From positions 24,085,097 through 24,149,096 of the forward strand of contig HG738138.1 in NCBI GenBank assembly GCA_000499405.2: a stretch of 64,000 nucleotides of DNA, given 5' to 3'. Every line of letters begins with the position of its first letter. The stretch's first letter is position 1. A model generated the notes under the pieces. That model made no database searches. It had not been told where the DNA came from and saw only the letters and a program-made list of their open reading frames with translations. Positions 34,701 to 49,700 of this stretch are shown in pieces. A program made the position numbers and the translations under genes. The DNA comes from Onchocerca volvulus. Its lineage: Eukaryota > Nematoda > Chromadorea > Rhabditida > Onchocercidae.

Positions 34701-37700
34701 TTCCGTTCCAAAGTTAAGTACATGAGATTAAATATCAATTATTTTGGTTCAATTCTTTTTTTTTTTGCAATTTAAATTTCAAAATACAAAGTTAATTTTG
34801 CGAAATAAATTTGCACGTGTGAATTTTTTTTTTTACATCCCAAAATTTTAAAAAATAAAGAAATGATTTCAAGAAAAATTAGTGAAATTTTCTTTTTTCG
34901 GCTCTTGACCATGAAAATCTAATTAATTATTTTATATTTTCATTTTTATCACTTCAAATCAGTGCCAGTTCGAATTAAAGGATCGAATTAAATTTTAATT
35001 TATTTATCGGCAATGAAAAAGGGAAAAGAAAATAAAAATGAGAAAAAAGAATGAGGAGAATAGATCCGTAAATTTTATGTATTACTAGCATTAGTATGAA
35101 ATGTCATTCTCAATCATTCACATTTAGGTTTTGAGTACCATTTTTTCAAATTTCATTTTATGACATTTGATCAAGATGAAATGAATTTGAAATCGAAAAC
35201 TGGTTTCATTGATTTCTGGTAATGTTTCAAATTTAAAATTAATTTTTTATATATCCAGATGTTTGGTCCATATTTTTAAGTAATCGAGACTTTGTCTTAT
35301 TTAAAATAACATTTTTTTCTTGCATTTTTTAATTAATTAGGATGATTTTTTATCTTGCTGATAATTTCAATATCCCATGCCCTTAAAGATTACATATCTC
35401 TAAACTATAAAATTCATTTTCAAACTGTTAAAAATTTAATTTCATATTATTCTGGAAGAAGTATTAATACTATATTCCTCTTCATCGGATGAGAAATTAT
35501 TGACAAGTTTATTCAATAATTAATTTTATTTTTTTACAATTAATGACTTTGACAAATTTTTGCTACGATTTCTGTCCAGTTTGCAAATAGAATGATAAAA
35601 AATATGTCATAATTAGTTATCATTTGTCTGTCCTAATTAGTTATCAATTATTAAGTGTTGTTTCAATTATCATCGAATGAAGAAAAATGCAGTTAAAAAC
35701 TTATGCATTGTTTTTCAATTATCAATTATCACAGGATCGATCGAAAATTCCAAAAAATCTTAGGATCAAAAATTCATAAAACATTGAAATCTTTCAAAAC
35801 ACACATCCTTATTCCAGAACTAAAAATAAAGATAGGTCAATTTTAATTTATCTAACCTGATCAATTTCTTGACGAAGAAATTTTAACTGGTTGAAAAAAT
35901 GGAATAAGCATTTCTATTTTCATCCTGATGAATAAATATACAAATTTTGCAAATTTATAGATTTACAATTCTGATTTTCATAAAAAATATTACTTCATTC
36001 AATTGCTAAATAAATGAATTTTCAAGGATTTTTGTGATGATAATTTATCAAATCAATAAACCAAGATAGCTAAGGATAGATGATTTTCTTTTGGAGATGA
36101 ATATATCTTCGACTAAAATGTAACTTGGATGAAACTAAAATTCCATCTTTCCTGAAATATTTGCCAAAAAAAAAAAAAAAAAAAAAAAACGCTATTTTTT
36201 CTATCGTATACAATTGTAAAAATACGAAGAAGAAATAGTTACCGCAATCTCAATAAATTTAACAATTCACTCTTTCCAACAATTTATTGCTTAGTTAAAA
36301 AAGATTTTCTTTTTTTTTTTTTTTTTTTGATTAAAAACAGATGGCAATAAAACTTTTGCAAGAAGATCGAAGAGAAAGGAAGATTTATTTGCGAGGCAAT
36401 AATAATTAAAAAGTAGTCAAACTTTCCCAGCGACACATGCTGTCATCAATAAATCTACATATGTCTTGTCGTAAAATTCAACCTAAGCGGTATTCCTTTT
36501 TTCTACGATTTTCCAGTCGTAACAAAATCGCCCAATAAAATTATCCAACATTTCCGTTAACGTATTTAATCGCAAATCTATCGGAATCATTCAAAGTTTA
36601 TTGAATTTCACAAAATATTTCCGGTGATTTTTGAAATATCCCTGTATTCAAATTAAGCAGCATAAGGTTGGCAATTTTCTTGTCAATTGGTCATCTCATT
36701 GATGATGCACAAAATTTACAATCATTTAAATGGTTTGCGATGCGCCAAATGATCGCTAATTATGCGATCATTATATCGAGCAAAAATTTTGTGATCAACA
36801 AATTGAATCAATCAAATTGAAAAGTATATGAAAAGAGACAAACAAACCACCATCATCGGTCAACAACAAATTTATTTCCCTTCTCACCAAAATTTATTCA
36901 AATAAATAAAGATTAATTATTGTAATAGTAAAAAGCTTATTGGCCTAGTAATTTGGACTGTTCACCTAATTTACTTGTTATTTTCTTCATCAAATAACCT
37001 CATTTGATTATTGGAACAATTGCTGATATTTGTTGATGTTTATAATCTTGTTGTTGTTCACTTAATTCTCTTGTAAACGATCCTATTTGTTAATTTATTT
37101 TTACAAAAATCAAAAGAAATCAATCAATACGAATATTTTTTGATTCTAATAATTTGAAAATTTTCAACAAACTAACCTCAGATTGAATTTCTGCTAAATC
37201 ATCATTTAATCGTGAAAGTATTTCATGTGAACGAATGGAACTAATGCTAGCAGCCATTGCTCGTTCTAAATCATCATCTTCCACTTCCTGAATTTTAGAA
37301 AAAATTAGAAAAAATAGTAATTCAAAAAAAAAAAAATGGATAAATAAATAAAAAAAAACGTGATATTTAAACGAAAACGTGATATTTTAACGATAAAACT
37401 CACAAATGAAATAACCTAAGTATTGTGACAAATAATGATGACAAAGTCCAGATTACACATGAATGGAACAATAAACAACATTTTTTTTTTTAACGTTTTC
37501 TAGATACTAAAATTTTAATATAATTTCTAAATCATATCGAATTGATTTCTATTTGCTATTTGAAGAGATAATTTGAAGTAATAATGATAGTTGATTTTAT
37601 GATAGTTGATTCAAATAATTTGAAACCAAAATTTTAAATAAATAAATGAAACAAACATTTTCGGATGCACTTTTGCCAGATGTTGAAGCAGAAATTTTAT

Positions 37701-40700
37701 CCAAACTAAGAATACTCAGTGGTTGCTGAAGACTACCAATATTTTGGAAGGATTCTAGAAATTGTTCGGTTGTTGGTAAACTTCGCGGTGAATGACAACC
37801 ACCTGCTTCTTCATCATCTTCCAAAATATCATCCAATTGTCGTCGACAAACAAATTGTTGTAAACTTTCCATGTCTATGTCCTCTTCGTTACATTGTACA
37901 CAAGCATTAATCTAAAAAACAGATTTCAGGTATGGTACCAAATTTTGTAGCAACCTTGTCAAGTAAGATAATTAGATTTAGCAACCTGTACAGGTGAATA
38001 GGTAAGTAATTAAGTATTTACACTGATTGATGAAGTTTGAAATTTTCCGCCGAAATAACTTCAAAATTGAATTTTATATTAAAATTTGAAATATTTTAGC
38101 TATCTTTTTAAAGTATTCCCAACAAAAAACAATAATAACTTCGAAATTAGCGAAAAGTGGTACTGGAAAATAGGTATGAATGTAAAAACCAACTTTAACA
38201 GGTTGAGAAAAATTGCTTTCTTGCGTATCTTTAATCCAATCCAGAATCATTTTTCGTTTCGTTGAATCAATTGTATTTTCATTTGTTCTTCGTTTCGATT
38301 GTTGTTGCTGTTCAACAGTTGGTTCTATTCTGTAAAAGTGGAAAAATTAATTTCAAACTTTAATCAATTCTAACATTTAAATTGCTAAATTTTGCAAATC
38401 AATTTCGAAAAAAAAAAAAAACAAAAATTTATAATTTATAATTAGATTAACTTTAATTAACTATAATATCCATTCTGTCTTGACTTTTTAACTATAAAAA
38501 TAAAACCATTTTCTAGTATATTACTTAAAAAAAAAAAAAATCGAATGCTAAGAATAATTAACGAAAAAAAAAAAATGACCATAAAAAAAACTTTGCTATT
38601 TTTAAAAACTTTTTGAAAACTAGATTATGGCTTATACTGAGGAGACATTCATCTAATTTTACATAGTAATGTCAATTTTGATTATTTAAATTTTTAATCT
38701 GAATTCGTGGTATAGATTAAAATCGAAAAATCTAAATAAGTAAATAATTATATATATATGTATATATATGTAATAATATGCTGGTATAGAAAAATATAAG
38801 AAATTGAAAAGTTTAAAAATTTCAGACTTAATTTTCTTTCATTTATCATGTCCATTTACGTGCCAATTTCGGATGCATTTAACATACCGAGAATCTATCG
38901 AAGTTCATGATTGAATTTTGAATTTCAGCACTTTTTTAAAGTATTAACATAATTAATCATTTGAAAATAGAAACTATAATAAAATGAAAATTTTAAAAAT
39001 TGAAAAAAAAAATGAACCTAACAGAAGGTCCGAGAAAGATGACTGTTTCGGCGCATGATTGCTCGGAACTTGAATTACCTTCACTATTTGTAGCCAGATG
39101 TCGACGAGTAGAATCCGACGACGATGAATCACTTCCAACCTGAAAATAACTCATCTAAACAATGAATTTTTGGATGTCAGAAGGGATTATTTATATAATC
39201 TTCAATTTCAGAAAAAAAAAAACAGCAAGAAAAACAACTTATGCGCCTTTCTGTCACAATCAATTTTTTTTTTTCTTGTTTTTTTTTGTTTTTTTAAGTT
39301 TTGCCAATATTGCCGATAATTCGATGATGGATGATCGTTTCATATGTATTTCGCTTATTTGAATTTAGAAATTCTCTAGAAAAAAAAAAAAAAAAAAAAA
39401 GAAATATGTACGAATTGTACTTTCGTAAATGAGCTAATTTAAAAAATTTTGCAAAAGTAGTAAAATTTTTTCTTTTTTTAACTTCTTTTAACAGACATAT
39501 ATTCGCTGAAAAAATTTATTTTCAAGCATTATTTGAAATTCCATAAAAAATTTATCCAATGTGATAGATGAAAATTTCAAAAATTTGACTTTCATTTAAT
39601 TATGAAAAAAATTTTTTTTTTGGAATTATGTAAATTTTCGAAATTCTGATAAAAAAATAAAAGTTTAATAGAATTATGAAAGAATATGAAGATCAATCAA
39701 AAGATTAGTTATAAAACGATAAATTTTAAAGATTACATTTTAAATTTTTTCTAAATTAACAGGAAATGATCAAAGAAAGTTTAACATCCCAAAATAAAAG
39801 ATGTGGAAAGAAATGATTACTTCCGATTTCAGAATTCAAACTTAGGGAGTTCAAAAGCTCCGTGAATTAAAACAATTAGCAATAAATCAAAATTTTGAAT
39901 TTTGCGGGGAAATGATAGCAAAAGATGATCTAATATTTGCCGCTTAAATAAATCGGGACAGCTGACGATGAAAGGAAATTTTTTGAAAGATGTAAGATAA
40001 GCGATTGATAACAAATAATCATCAGAATATATTCGAATTATCTAATATATATTCTTGATTTGAATTTATGATATTCCGGAAGGAATAGCAATTTGAAATA
40101 GTAAAGAGAATTTAAACATTTTCATTTTCATTTTTTTTTTTTTTTTTTTGGAGTATAAGATTAGACTCTTGAATTAGGAAATTATTTGAAAATTTATAAA
40201 TTCATTCTATCTAGTCAACGATGAACAATCATTTAGGTTTTTTTTTTTTTTTTTAGGAATTATTTAAATTCTTAAATTAAGATTTCATTGGAAATCTATG
40301 GATTCATTCTAAGTAAGCAATAAATCAGATCGCATAATTTCTTGTAAATTATAATTTCTAATTTCAAAATCAACTGCAATCTAGGATTCAAAGCAAACTG
40401 TCAAGTGCAATCTCGAATTCAAAATCAATTGCAATCTCGAAAACTTTCCAAAGTTGTTGAATTACTTCAATGTTTCAGAAATATAGAAATTCCTCCAATT
40501 AATCTGTCTCTCCCCCCCCCCCGAAATATGATATTATTTGAAGATTTTTTGAATAATTATTTACAACAACTATTTTTTAGAAAAAAAAAAGGGAAAAAAT
40601 GCATTCTAAGTTTAAAAAAAAAGTTGATGATAAGAGATATTATTTACACGATGTGTTTTTCGTGGTTTAGCAGCACGTTGTATTTTGGACATCATTTGTA

Positions 40701-43700
40701 AAATATTTTCGGATTCTGAAATTCGATCGGAAAGTGAAGCAAGAAGAAGTGATGCCTTCATTTGTACACTTCCCAATGATTCTTTCAATAACATACACAA
40801 AGGACTTTGTCTGAAAAAAAAATAAATAAATAAATAAAATAAATAAAATAAATAAATTTGAAAAAAAAAAAATTCCTTTTGAAGAAATTTGAATGAGTTA
40901 TATGAAACAAATATTGGGATGATTACTCTTCGTTTTGCCATCAACATTGTTATTTAAACTTGTTAAATCTTTTAAATGAAATTAATTTTGTTATAAATAA
41001 TGAGAAAAGAAAAAGAAAAAGAAACTTTGAAGAAATTTGAGTGAGTTATATGAACATATGTTTGAGATAATTACTTTTCGTTTTGCCATTGGATGATAAT
41101 AAACAAAATAAAATTTGATAGTTTAAATCTTTCAAATCTTCAAAAATGTTATTTTTGTTTCAAAGTTTATCATTCAGTTGAATTGATTAACAGAATTAAC
41201 AGATGTTTATCATTCATTTGAATTGATTAACAGAATTAGAAAATTATTTTCTAATTTAATTAATTTTCTTATCAATATTTAAAAAAAAAAAAAAAAGCAA
41301 TAAACCTGCTTGGAAGATATCGTTGTCCTTGAAATAATGCAACTAATAAATTAGTGATAACAGGCATTGTCATTGCTTGCATATCACCTTTTGATGTTCG
41401 TTCACCTAAGCCTAAATCTATCAGACATAATCGTGATCGGCCACCAATTAATTGTGATGTATTCTTTTTATACCTAAAATGAATAATTTTAGCAAAAAAA
41501 AATCGATGAAATCAATAGATCGGATCAAATCAATCTGTTTCTTCCACTGATAAGAGAGATGATAAGCTTGATTCCTTTTTTTCTTTTTTCAAATATTTTT
41601 ACAATTTCCCATGTTTATTTAGCGTATACTTGGCAATCATGTTAATGTTGAAATTTAATAATTTTACCAGACTAATAATATTTTGAAAATCAAAATAGCC
41701 GATTGATATAAGTGTATAAATTGCAAATTATCCTTTCGGATCAACATTTTCCTGTCATGCAGTACTTTCGTTAAAATGAATGTGTTGTAATTTGATAGGG
41801 AATGGATATTAATGAATTATTATTCAAATATTTATCAAAAGTTTAAAATATGAAAGAAATCAGCCTGTGTGAACAGTTGTTATTAAATTGAAATTTTAAA
41901 AATTAAATCTAACTAGCAACCCGAAAAGATTGATCATATCATTCAATGATCATCATCCATCAGTATAAACAGGAGAAGATCATCTGATATCAGATTGATT
42001 GATGCTTGTAACCAGAAAAAATGATTTTTCAATAGTTGGGAATAGAAATGGAAAATTAGCAAAATATTTATAGGGAAAAATTTTTCGTATCATGCTGATT
42101 TTCCTTACTTTAATTTTCGAATTTTTAAAATTCGGATCTTAAAAGACAAAAAATTCTATTTTTTTTTTTTTAGATTAAAATACTAAATGGAATATTTGTT
42201 GAATTCGAAAAATTAAGAAGTTTTTCTTGAAAAAGAAATTTCGATTTTAAAAATTTAGATCTCAAGAAACCAAAGTACCCCATTTATAATTTTTTTTTAT
42301 TTTTTTAAAATTGTACAATGTGATTGCAATTGTATAATGTGGGAATATTATAATGTAAGTTTTTTAAAATTTAGATCATAAGAAAGTGAAATAAATTTTA
42401 GTTTTTAAAATTCAAATCTTACGAAATCGAAATATGTCATAATGTTTTCAGTTTTTAAAATTTGAATCATAAAATTTCAATTTTTGAATTTTAGATCTTA
42501 AAAAAACTGAACAAATATTACATTTTTAAATTTAAAAATCGAAATATCTCATTTATAAAAATAATAACTGCATTAAATCAATTTTTTGAAAAAAATAAAA
42601 TAAAATAACAAATAGATGGAAGTATATTTTTCAATCAATTACTTAGGATAAGTGAAAATTTGCCGAATTGAAAATTCGTCCAACGATTTTTTTTTCCGAA
42701 TTTCGAAATTATAAAAATGATAAATATTACATGGACAATAAAATTCTTCGCCCAAATAAATGAGAAAATTATTTTTCTTTAAAATTTTTATGCAAAAAAA
42801 AAAAAAAGCAAGAAAAAAACTCGCCTATATAAATTGATGTAAAAGAAAAGATGTCCACATCGTTGTTCATTTTCATCTTCTGAAATCCAAAATTTATAAG
42901 AATCAAAATATTTATTTATTGATATAAGATAATCATTACATTGAAATAAATGAATGATAGTGATAATAATTAAAGTGGATTTGACATTTTGATGACATTT
43001 TTTTCATATTTATTCAACGAATTTCAATACTTTCCTTTTTTTTTTTGTTGTTACTAATTTTCTAAATTGAAGTTTTCATTTCAGTTCATCATTTCGAATC
43101 AATGATTCCACTAATTTCTCGATGAAAGATAAGAAAGAGAAAAATTTTTGCCATTCTGATTTATTTTCGAGAAATATTTCGGATATTACCAAAGAGAAAC
43201 GATAAACTTTAATTGTCGGACTATAAAAATCTTTCGTCCGATTTTATGAATATTTCAAAGAGTTAAGCATATATTTATAGGTTTCAAGAAACTGTATAAA
43301 ACACATTTTACTGCTTTATCAATGAATTGAATATATTTATAACTTGAATACGGAGTGTTAAAGCATCCGTTTTTGGCAGAAGAATTTAGAGCTTTAAAAC
43401 TTTTTATGCTATCCTGATGGGAACTTAAATTTCTATTTATTTTGACCTGTTGAGACTTAAGAAATTTTTACGACTAAACGGCGATATAAATCTTTCATTA
43501 GAAAAGAAGTCATAAAATCCCGAAATGCAAACATCAGTACATAAAGTTTATAGCAACAAATTCGTGGAATGCCCAGATTTACAGTATGAATTTAGATATT
43601 TTTCTCATAAAATATTATCTTGAATTTTTGCGAAAAAAGTTACGTTCAAAATGTTTAAGTCACATAAGAATAAATTTGGCACGTAAAAAAAAATTAAAAA

Positions 43701-46700
43701 TTTAACTTACAAAATATCTTTATAAATTAATAAGCAATAACTAACATAAGTAAGAATAAATTTGATACGTTAAGAAAAACAAAATATTTTATAAATTAAT
43801 AAAAATAAATAACACTATTTTCGAAAATTTTTTTTTTTTTAAATTAAAAAAATTTTTAGGATTTACCTGTCAGTCTGGCTTGAATAATCTCATCGATCAT
43901 TAACATTGCTTGTTCCACCGAATCTACCCTTAATTCGCTATGATTCTCAATTTTAATTCCCAGCACCGAATCTTCTCGAATAGTAACATCTTGTGATTTT
44001 ACTGAAATTTGAAATTTCAGATCTGATTGAACAGATATCGGAGTTTGAATTAGAAAAGAAGATAAATGGTAATGATCATCAAATGTGAAATGAGTGATTG
44101 TTGGAAATAAAATCTGCGAAACTTTTTTCTTGAACTTATGAAAATTGAAATTTTCCCGATTGGTTTTATTTTGAATTTTAAAAATTTTTGGATTTTGAAA
44201 AATGCTGTAAATTCGATTATTTCAAAATTTTTTTTAACAAATATTCATTTTGTGAGGGGTCCTTTTTTGTCAACCAACTATTAAAAGAGGACAAGAAAAA
44301 AGTTGCACTTTTTTTTTCGCTCTAGCGACTAAATTATCTTAATGAGAATTTGCATATATCGCCGTTAGTTAATGATTTTGACCTTTTCAACTATGAAATT
44401 TTGGTTGTTTTTTTTTGCTTGACTAATCTAAAAATAACAAAATTTCATCTGTTTGTGTGTATTTTAAAGGAAAGCTAAAATTTTTATGGTTTTTAAAGTC
44501 GCTTTTAACTATGAAAAAAACAAATGAAAATTTTGATGAATGATAATGGATTCTTCGAAATTTCACGTAATCATAGAAAACAAACGAAATTAACAAACCG
44601 GGTAGAATAAATGAAGCAAGAAGATCGATGAGTAGATTACGACGTTGCGAATAATAAAGTGCCGAAATACGGACAGAATGATGAAAATCCGGTCGACGTT
44701 GGCGTAATTCAGAAATTAACCGGAAAGTGAGCAATAAAGCAGATGGAAAAATACCCGGATACTGTATTCCAGATGATGATGGTGATGATGATGATGGACC
44801 AGCTAAATCTGAAGTTGTACTGGCAGATGGAACGGATGCGAAATCATGCTGACCGTATTGCGAATACAGCAATTCATTTTTAGCTATAAATGATGAATTT
44901 TAGGAATGAAATTTTTTTTTTTTAATAACAAAATTTACAGAAAAAAAAGATTTGATGGAAAAATTTTAAAAATATTCTTTAAAAAATTTTTAAAAAATTA
45001 AACGAAAAATAAATCTTTGTTAAAAGTTTTTCTTCATACTTATTAATATCATTTTCTTCGAGAAATCTATTGAAAGTATTATCAAAAATTATATAATATG
45101 CTATTCTCTCAAAATTTCAAATTCATTTTTAAAGTATTTATAAATTTTTGTTGCTTAATATTTACAAACATTCATTTATGTTTGCTAATTTTATTAATAA
45201 TTTTAATAATCCTTCATAAATTTAAATTTCGTCAAAATTCAAATCATCAAGATTATGAAAATCAGTGAAGAGACAATCACGACATCAGTAATGGGCATGA
45301 AATAAGGTTATATATGACACATTTTCAGCATTGTCAAACATATGTCATCCGCATATACTATGTCTATTATCTATATTATTTTGAAATTATCATTGATCAC
45401 TGCTTATCCTCATAAATAGGTATCAACAAAAATTTCATTATAATTTGCGACGAACAATAAAAACTGCGATAATTTGCGACGAACAGTAAAAACTATGATT
45501 ATATATGATTATCGACAGCAATGAAATGATTCGATGATATTCAACGAATAATTCGATTTGCAATAATTTATATTTTTTCATCAAAAATTCATCTTTCATG
45601 ACCTCATCATTATTTTTCAAGAAAGGTCAACCTCATTATTCATTTCCTACGGAAGGTCAAAGAAAATCTTAGCTAATTAATTAACAAAACTATCAGAAAC
45701 TGATACCTTTTGTCACAGCACCAAAATAAATAAAGCAAGCATCAGAACCACTGAAGCATGTTTGTAATAAATCCGGCAAGCAAACTGAACATATTTGTTG
45801 CTGAAAAATAATTTTTGTTTTCAACGCAATTTTATCATGATTTCATATTATTATTATCATAATAGTCAGTGAAATGTTATAATTCTATGATTTTACATGT
45901 CATTACGATCTTCTCAATAACATGATTTCATGATTTTATATTATCATCATGATCATTGACGTATCATGATTTCAATGATCTTATGTTATCATTTGCAATA
46001 TAGTGATTTTTCAAGATTTTCATTATAAACTATTGCTCTTAATTGTTACATATATGAATAATTTTACATATTCATGAATTGTAATGGAAATTTCTGAAGT
46101 GAAGCAATAAACAGAATGTCACAAGCAATCTGTGATCTTTGTGCTATATTTGTCAAAGTATTAATGATTGCATTTAATTTCTTCACAATAGGTTAGAAAA
46201 AAGACGAAATTTAGGTAAATTAATTAATTTAACGACAAACAATGGTAGCATCTGATGCAAAAATTTGATCGAATGTATGTTTGCTGAATGATTTCGAAAT
46301 GCTCGATTGATTGGATCGGAAAACGAAACTATTTCCATGTACGGTTACATTTTCCAAATCTTCATCTGCTAATCGAAGTATTGTTTTTAGCTGAAATAAA
46401 TTGTAATACTATCGTTTCTGGCATCTTTTTTCCGGATTTATTAATAAGTGTAATTCGGAAATTACTCAAATAGAGAAGAAATATCACTGGACGGAATGTT
46501 TAATATTTGATGCTGGAAAACTTTTGCTGTATTTTTGCTTCTTTTTCACTTTATTAAACATAATTTTCAATTTTCATAACTAAACTTTATTATAAGAAAA
46601 TTTTGAAGCTGTTAATATTCTATATCTTTTTAAAATAACCAATCGTCTACATAAATAAAAATGTTTTGTTTGTTTATTTAAAATCTTAAATCTCCGAAAG

Positions 46701-49700
46701 TTCTTAATAACGCGCCTATTTGAATGCAACGTTGCATTCAAATTTCAAATCAGTTGGTGAAAAACTTGAAAAGTTGTGTTGAAATGTACAACGAGCATTT
46801 GCATTTTTATTTATATAGATTATTTTCAGATGTAAATATGTTATTTCAAAAAAATTTTACGAAAAGTAACAGTTGGAAGTTAAGCAAAGCAACTAATATT
46901 TTCATAAGAGGATTTCTTTGATTTTTACAAATTTTGTTTACTCTCATTTTTCATTTTTGTTGATTAGCAAAGCAAAGTTTCTTCTCTTTTCGAACTTAAT
47001 AGATCAATTGGTGAAGAGATTGAGACAGCTGCGTTGACGAGTAATGGAAATAATTCCATTTATCATTTACGGTCATAAAGGTGACAACATCAGTTGATCA
47101 TTTGAAAGGCGAGCATTCGAAGCATCACAGATAACTAATGATTAGTTATCAGTAGCAGCAGCAACTAATCAATAAATAATCAGTAACAGCAGCAACTAAT
47201 GAATTCACACTATACGAATAGATGATTGGTCATCTTTCAATAAGAACTACTCACCCATTTCAGAAATTGTTTAAATTTACAACAAGTCTATCTAAAACTC
47301 TCGGAATGTCCAATAATTCAGCGGGCCGTAAAATACAAAAGAATGAGAGATCTTGAGAATCTGGTTACTAAATGAATCTTCATGATCAAGAAAAAAATTT
47401 CAGACATTTTTGAAATACAATGAATCTTTGCGATTGCGAAAAAAAATCTGTTTAAACTTTTGAAATGCCCGATTATTCGGCATGCCATTAAATATAAAAA
47501 ATGAGAGATCTTGAAAATCTTGGGAATCCTTTCTTTTCTTTTTTTTTTTATATTATGAATAAATCTTCACGATCGAGAAAAAAATTTCAGGAAAAATACA
47601 GGCTATGGAGAGGTTGATCATCATCGATGATTTCAACAATAAATCGCTAAATTTAAAGGGAATCAAATAATGAAAAAAGTTTTATACTTCAAAGAAGAAA
47701 ATGAATTATAATCGTGTGAAATGATAAAACTATTTGCTTCGGAATGAACTATAAAGAAATCAAAAAGAAAGACGAAAATTGTGGTGATAAATGATTCTGA
47801 GAAACCACAGCAAGATAAATTGGTTTATGGAGATTCGGATAAAATAATATTGGAGAATTTTCTTTTTTTTTCTTTTTTTTATTTCGATTAATTTTTATTC
47901 AAATGAAATTTAAAGAATTTTTTTTTTCTGAATAATAATATTTCTTTTATTGTACATTTTTCTCGTGCTAATTTGAACTAATATGAAGTTTTTTATTTTT
48001 CAATTTATTCATTTAAATACTTATCAAAGCATTTGTTTATTTATTTATCGATTTGTTTATTTAAATAAAAGTTTACCATTATCTATTCATTTCTTTCTTT
48101 CTTTATTTTTTTTGAAATGGAAAAATTAGAGAATAAATTATTGTTGATGAAATTGCTGTAAAAATATATTTCTATGAAATCAGATTAGTTTTTTTTTTTT
48201 TTTTTTTTTTTTATTATTTGATATTGTAAATATGCATATTTGTTTAACAACTTTGTAATTTTGCAGTTAAGTAGCAGCCGTTAAAATGTAATTTGATATG
48301 ATAATGCCAACTCATCATATCACCAACACAAGTTTCAAGCATTTGGAAAATAAATAAACTATCCCAATCTCGATGGCAAAACGATCTCTCGAAAATCTCT
48401 CCGATAAAACAGCAATTCTTTTGTTTACTTTTAATATTAGCAAACAATGCAAACTTATCTTTAATATATATCCATTCCATATCGATACAAATTATTCATA
48501 AATACATACTTATTAAAATGATACTATATTAGAGTTTTACTATATCAATAATCAATTAGATTAGGTTAGGTTAAAGTTCAAAGAAGGAAATATAACAAAT
48601 TTTTTGAAAATATTGAAATTATTCAATAATTTGAAAAGAGATAAACTTTTCTCTCAAAAATAATTCGCACACTAAATGAATTATCTCATAATGAAGCACA
48701 CATAAAAAAAAAGAAAAAAAAGCCTTAGTTCGAAATTTTTTAAAACTTTCGTAGAAATTTCAAAAAATTTCAACTGATTGGATTTGAGAGAAAAAAAAAA
48801 AAAAAACAAGGAAACAAACTTGAGGACTTGAAGGTGATCGTGTTGTTGGTGCGATCAAAAAACGATGTAATGCTGGTGGAAGTGGAATTTCCTCCGCTTG
48901 ATTTCGTTCATTTTGAAATCGACTTAATTTGGCTAACTTACGTGAAGATTGAAATCGTACGGATAAACTATCCGGCCGTTCATACGGCATCGTTGAAATA
49001 CTGAAAACTTAAAATTAGATTGAAAATAAGCAATTTTTAAAAATGTAAACAATAAGTTGGAAAATTACGAGCCATTGAAATTTATCATCAAAATAATTTT
49101 AAATGCATTTTGAATTTTAGCAATTATTGGGTGAATTGTCAAGTAGTTCATAAATTTGGCTTCGATTATAAGAGATGAAATATTTAGATATTTAAGTATT
49201 CAAAACAAATAAGATCTGAGAAATTTATAATTTACGAATTCATTCGCATAAGTATGCTAATAATGGATCATATGAAAGTAGTAATAAATAGTTGTCAAAT
49301 ATGTCGTTGTCAAAGAGGTAAACGATAAATAAAAATTTTAAATCAAAATAATTTAACAAAATAAATAAGAAAATATTCTTATTTGAATGCAAAATTTTTG
49401 ATAAAAAATAATTTTCCAATTCTGATCAATTCTGATTACTTTCCCAAACACAAATAGATTCTGAGAGAATTCTGATTTATGTAAGTAATTCGATATTGAT
49501 CATTTCCCTCAAACTAAAGATTCAATGAAGAATTCTGATTTATAGATTTAGCGAAGAATTCTGATAACTTCCCCAAATGTCTAAATAGATTCAGCAAAAG
49601 ATTCTAATAAAAAGATTCAGCAAAAGATTAACGAAGGATTCTGATTTATAGATTTAGCAAAGAATTCTGATAACTTCCCCAAATGTCTAAATAGATTCAG

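Larger units (their letters stand above)
40648..46390 (-). other. vab-8: Kinesin motor-domain exons of the vab-8-like gene, nucleotide-binding motifs degenerate
   Basis: Exons 3-9 encode residues 80-429. Kinesin landmarks: LKTILRLADEDLENV (first strand), FDQIFASDAT, CLPDLLQTCFSGSDACFIYF before the P-loop, VRISALYYSQRRNLLIDLL, HLFFYINLYRY, GGRSRLCLIDLGLGERT (switch II region) and SPLCMLLKESLGSVQMKASL (the LTRLLQDSLGG-type helix). The P-loop reads GAVTKAKN (residues 156-163) instead of GxxxxGK(S/T). Switch I reads NEQRCGH instead of NxxSSRSH. Switch II reads DLGLGE instead of DLAGSE. A Ser/Pro-rich insert (about residues 177-200) follows the P-loop. This predicts little or no ATP hydrolysis. 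Confidence 0.85.

Noticed and set aside
48244..48480. 78-residue minus-strand frame between kinesin exons 2 and 3
   Set aside because: Exons 2 and 3 already join in phase and continue the motor; adding this frame finds no matching kinesin segment.
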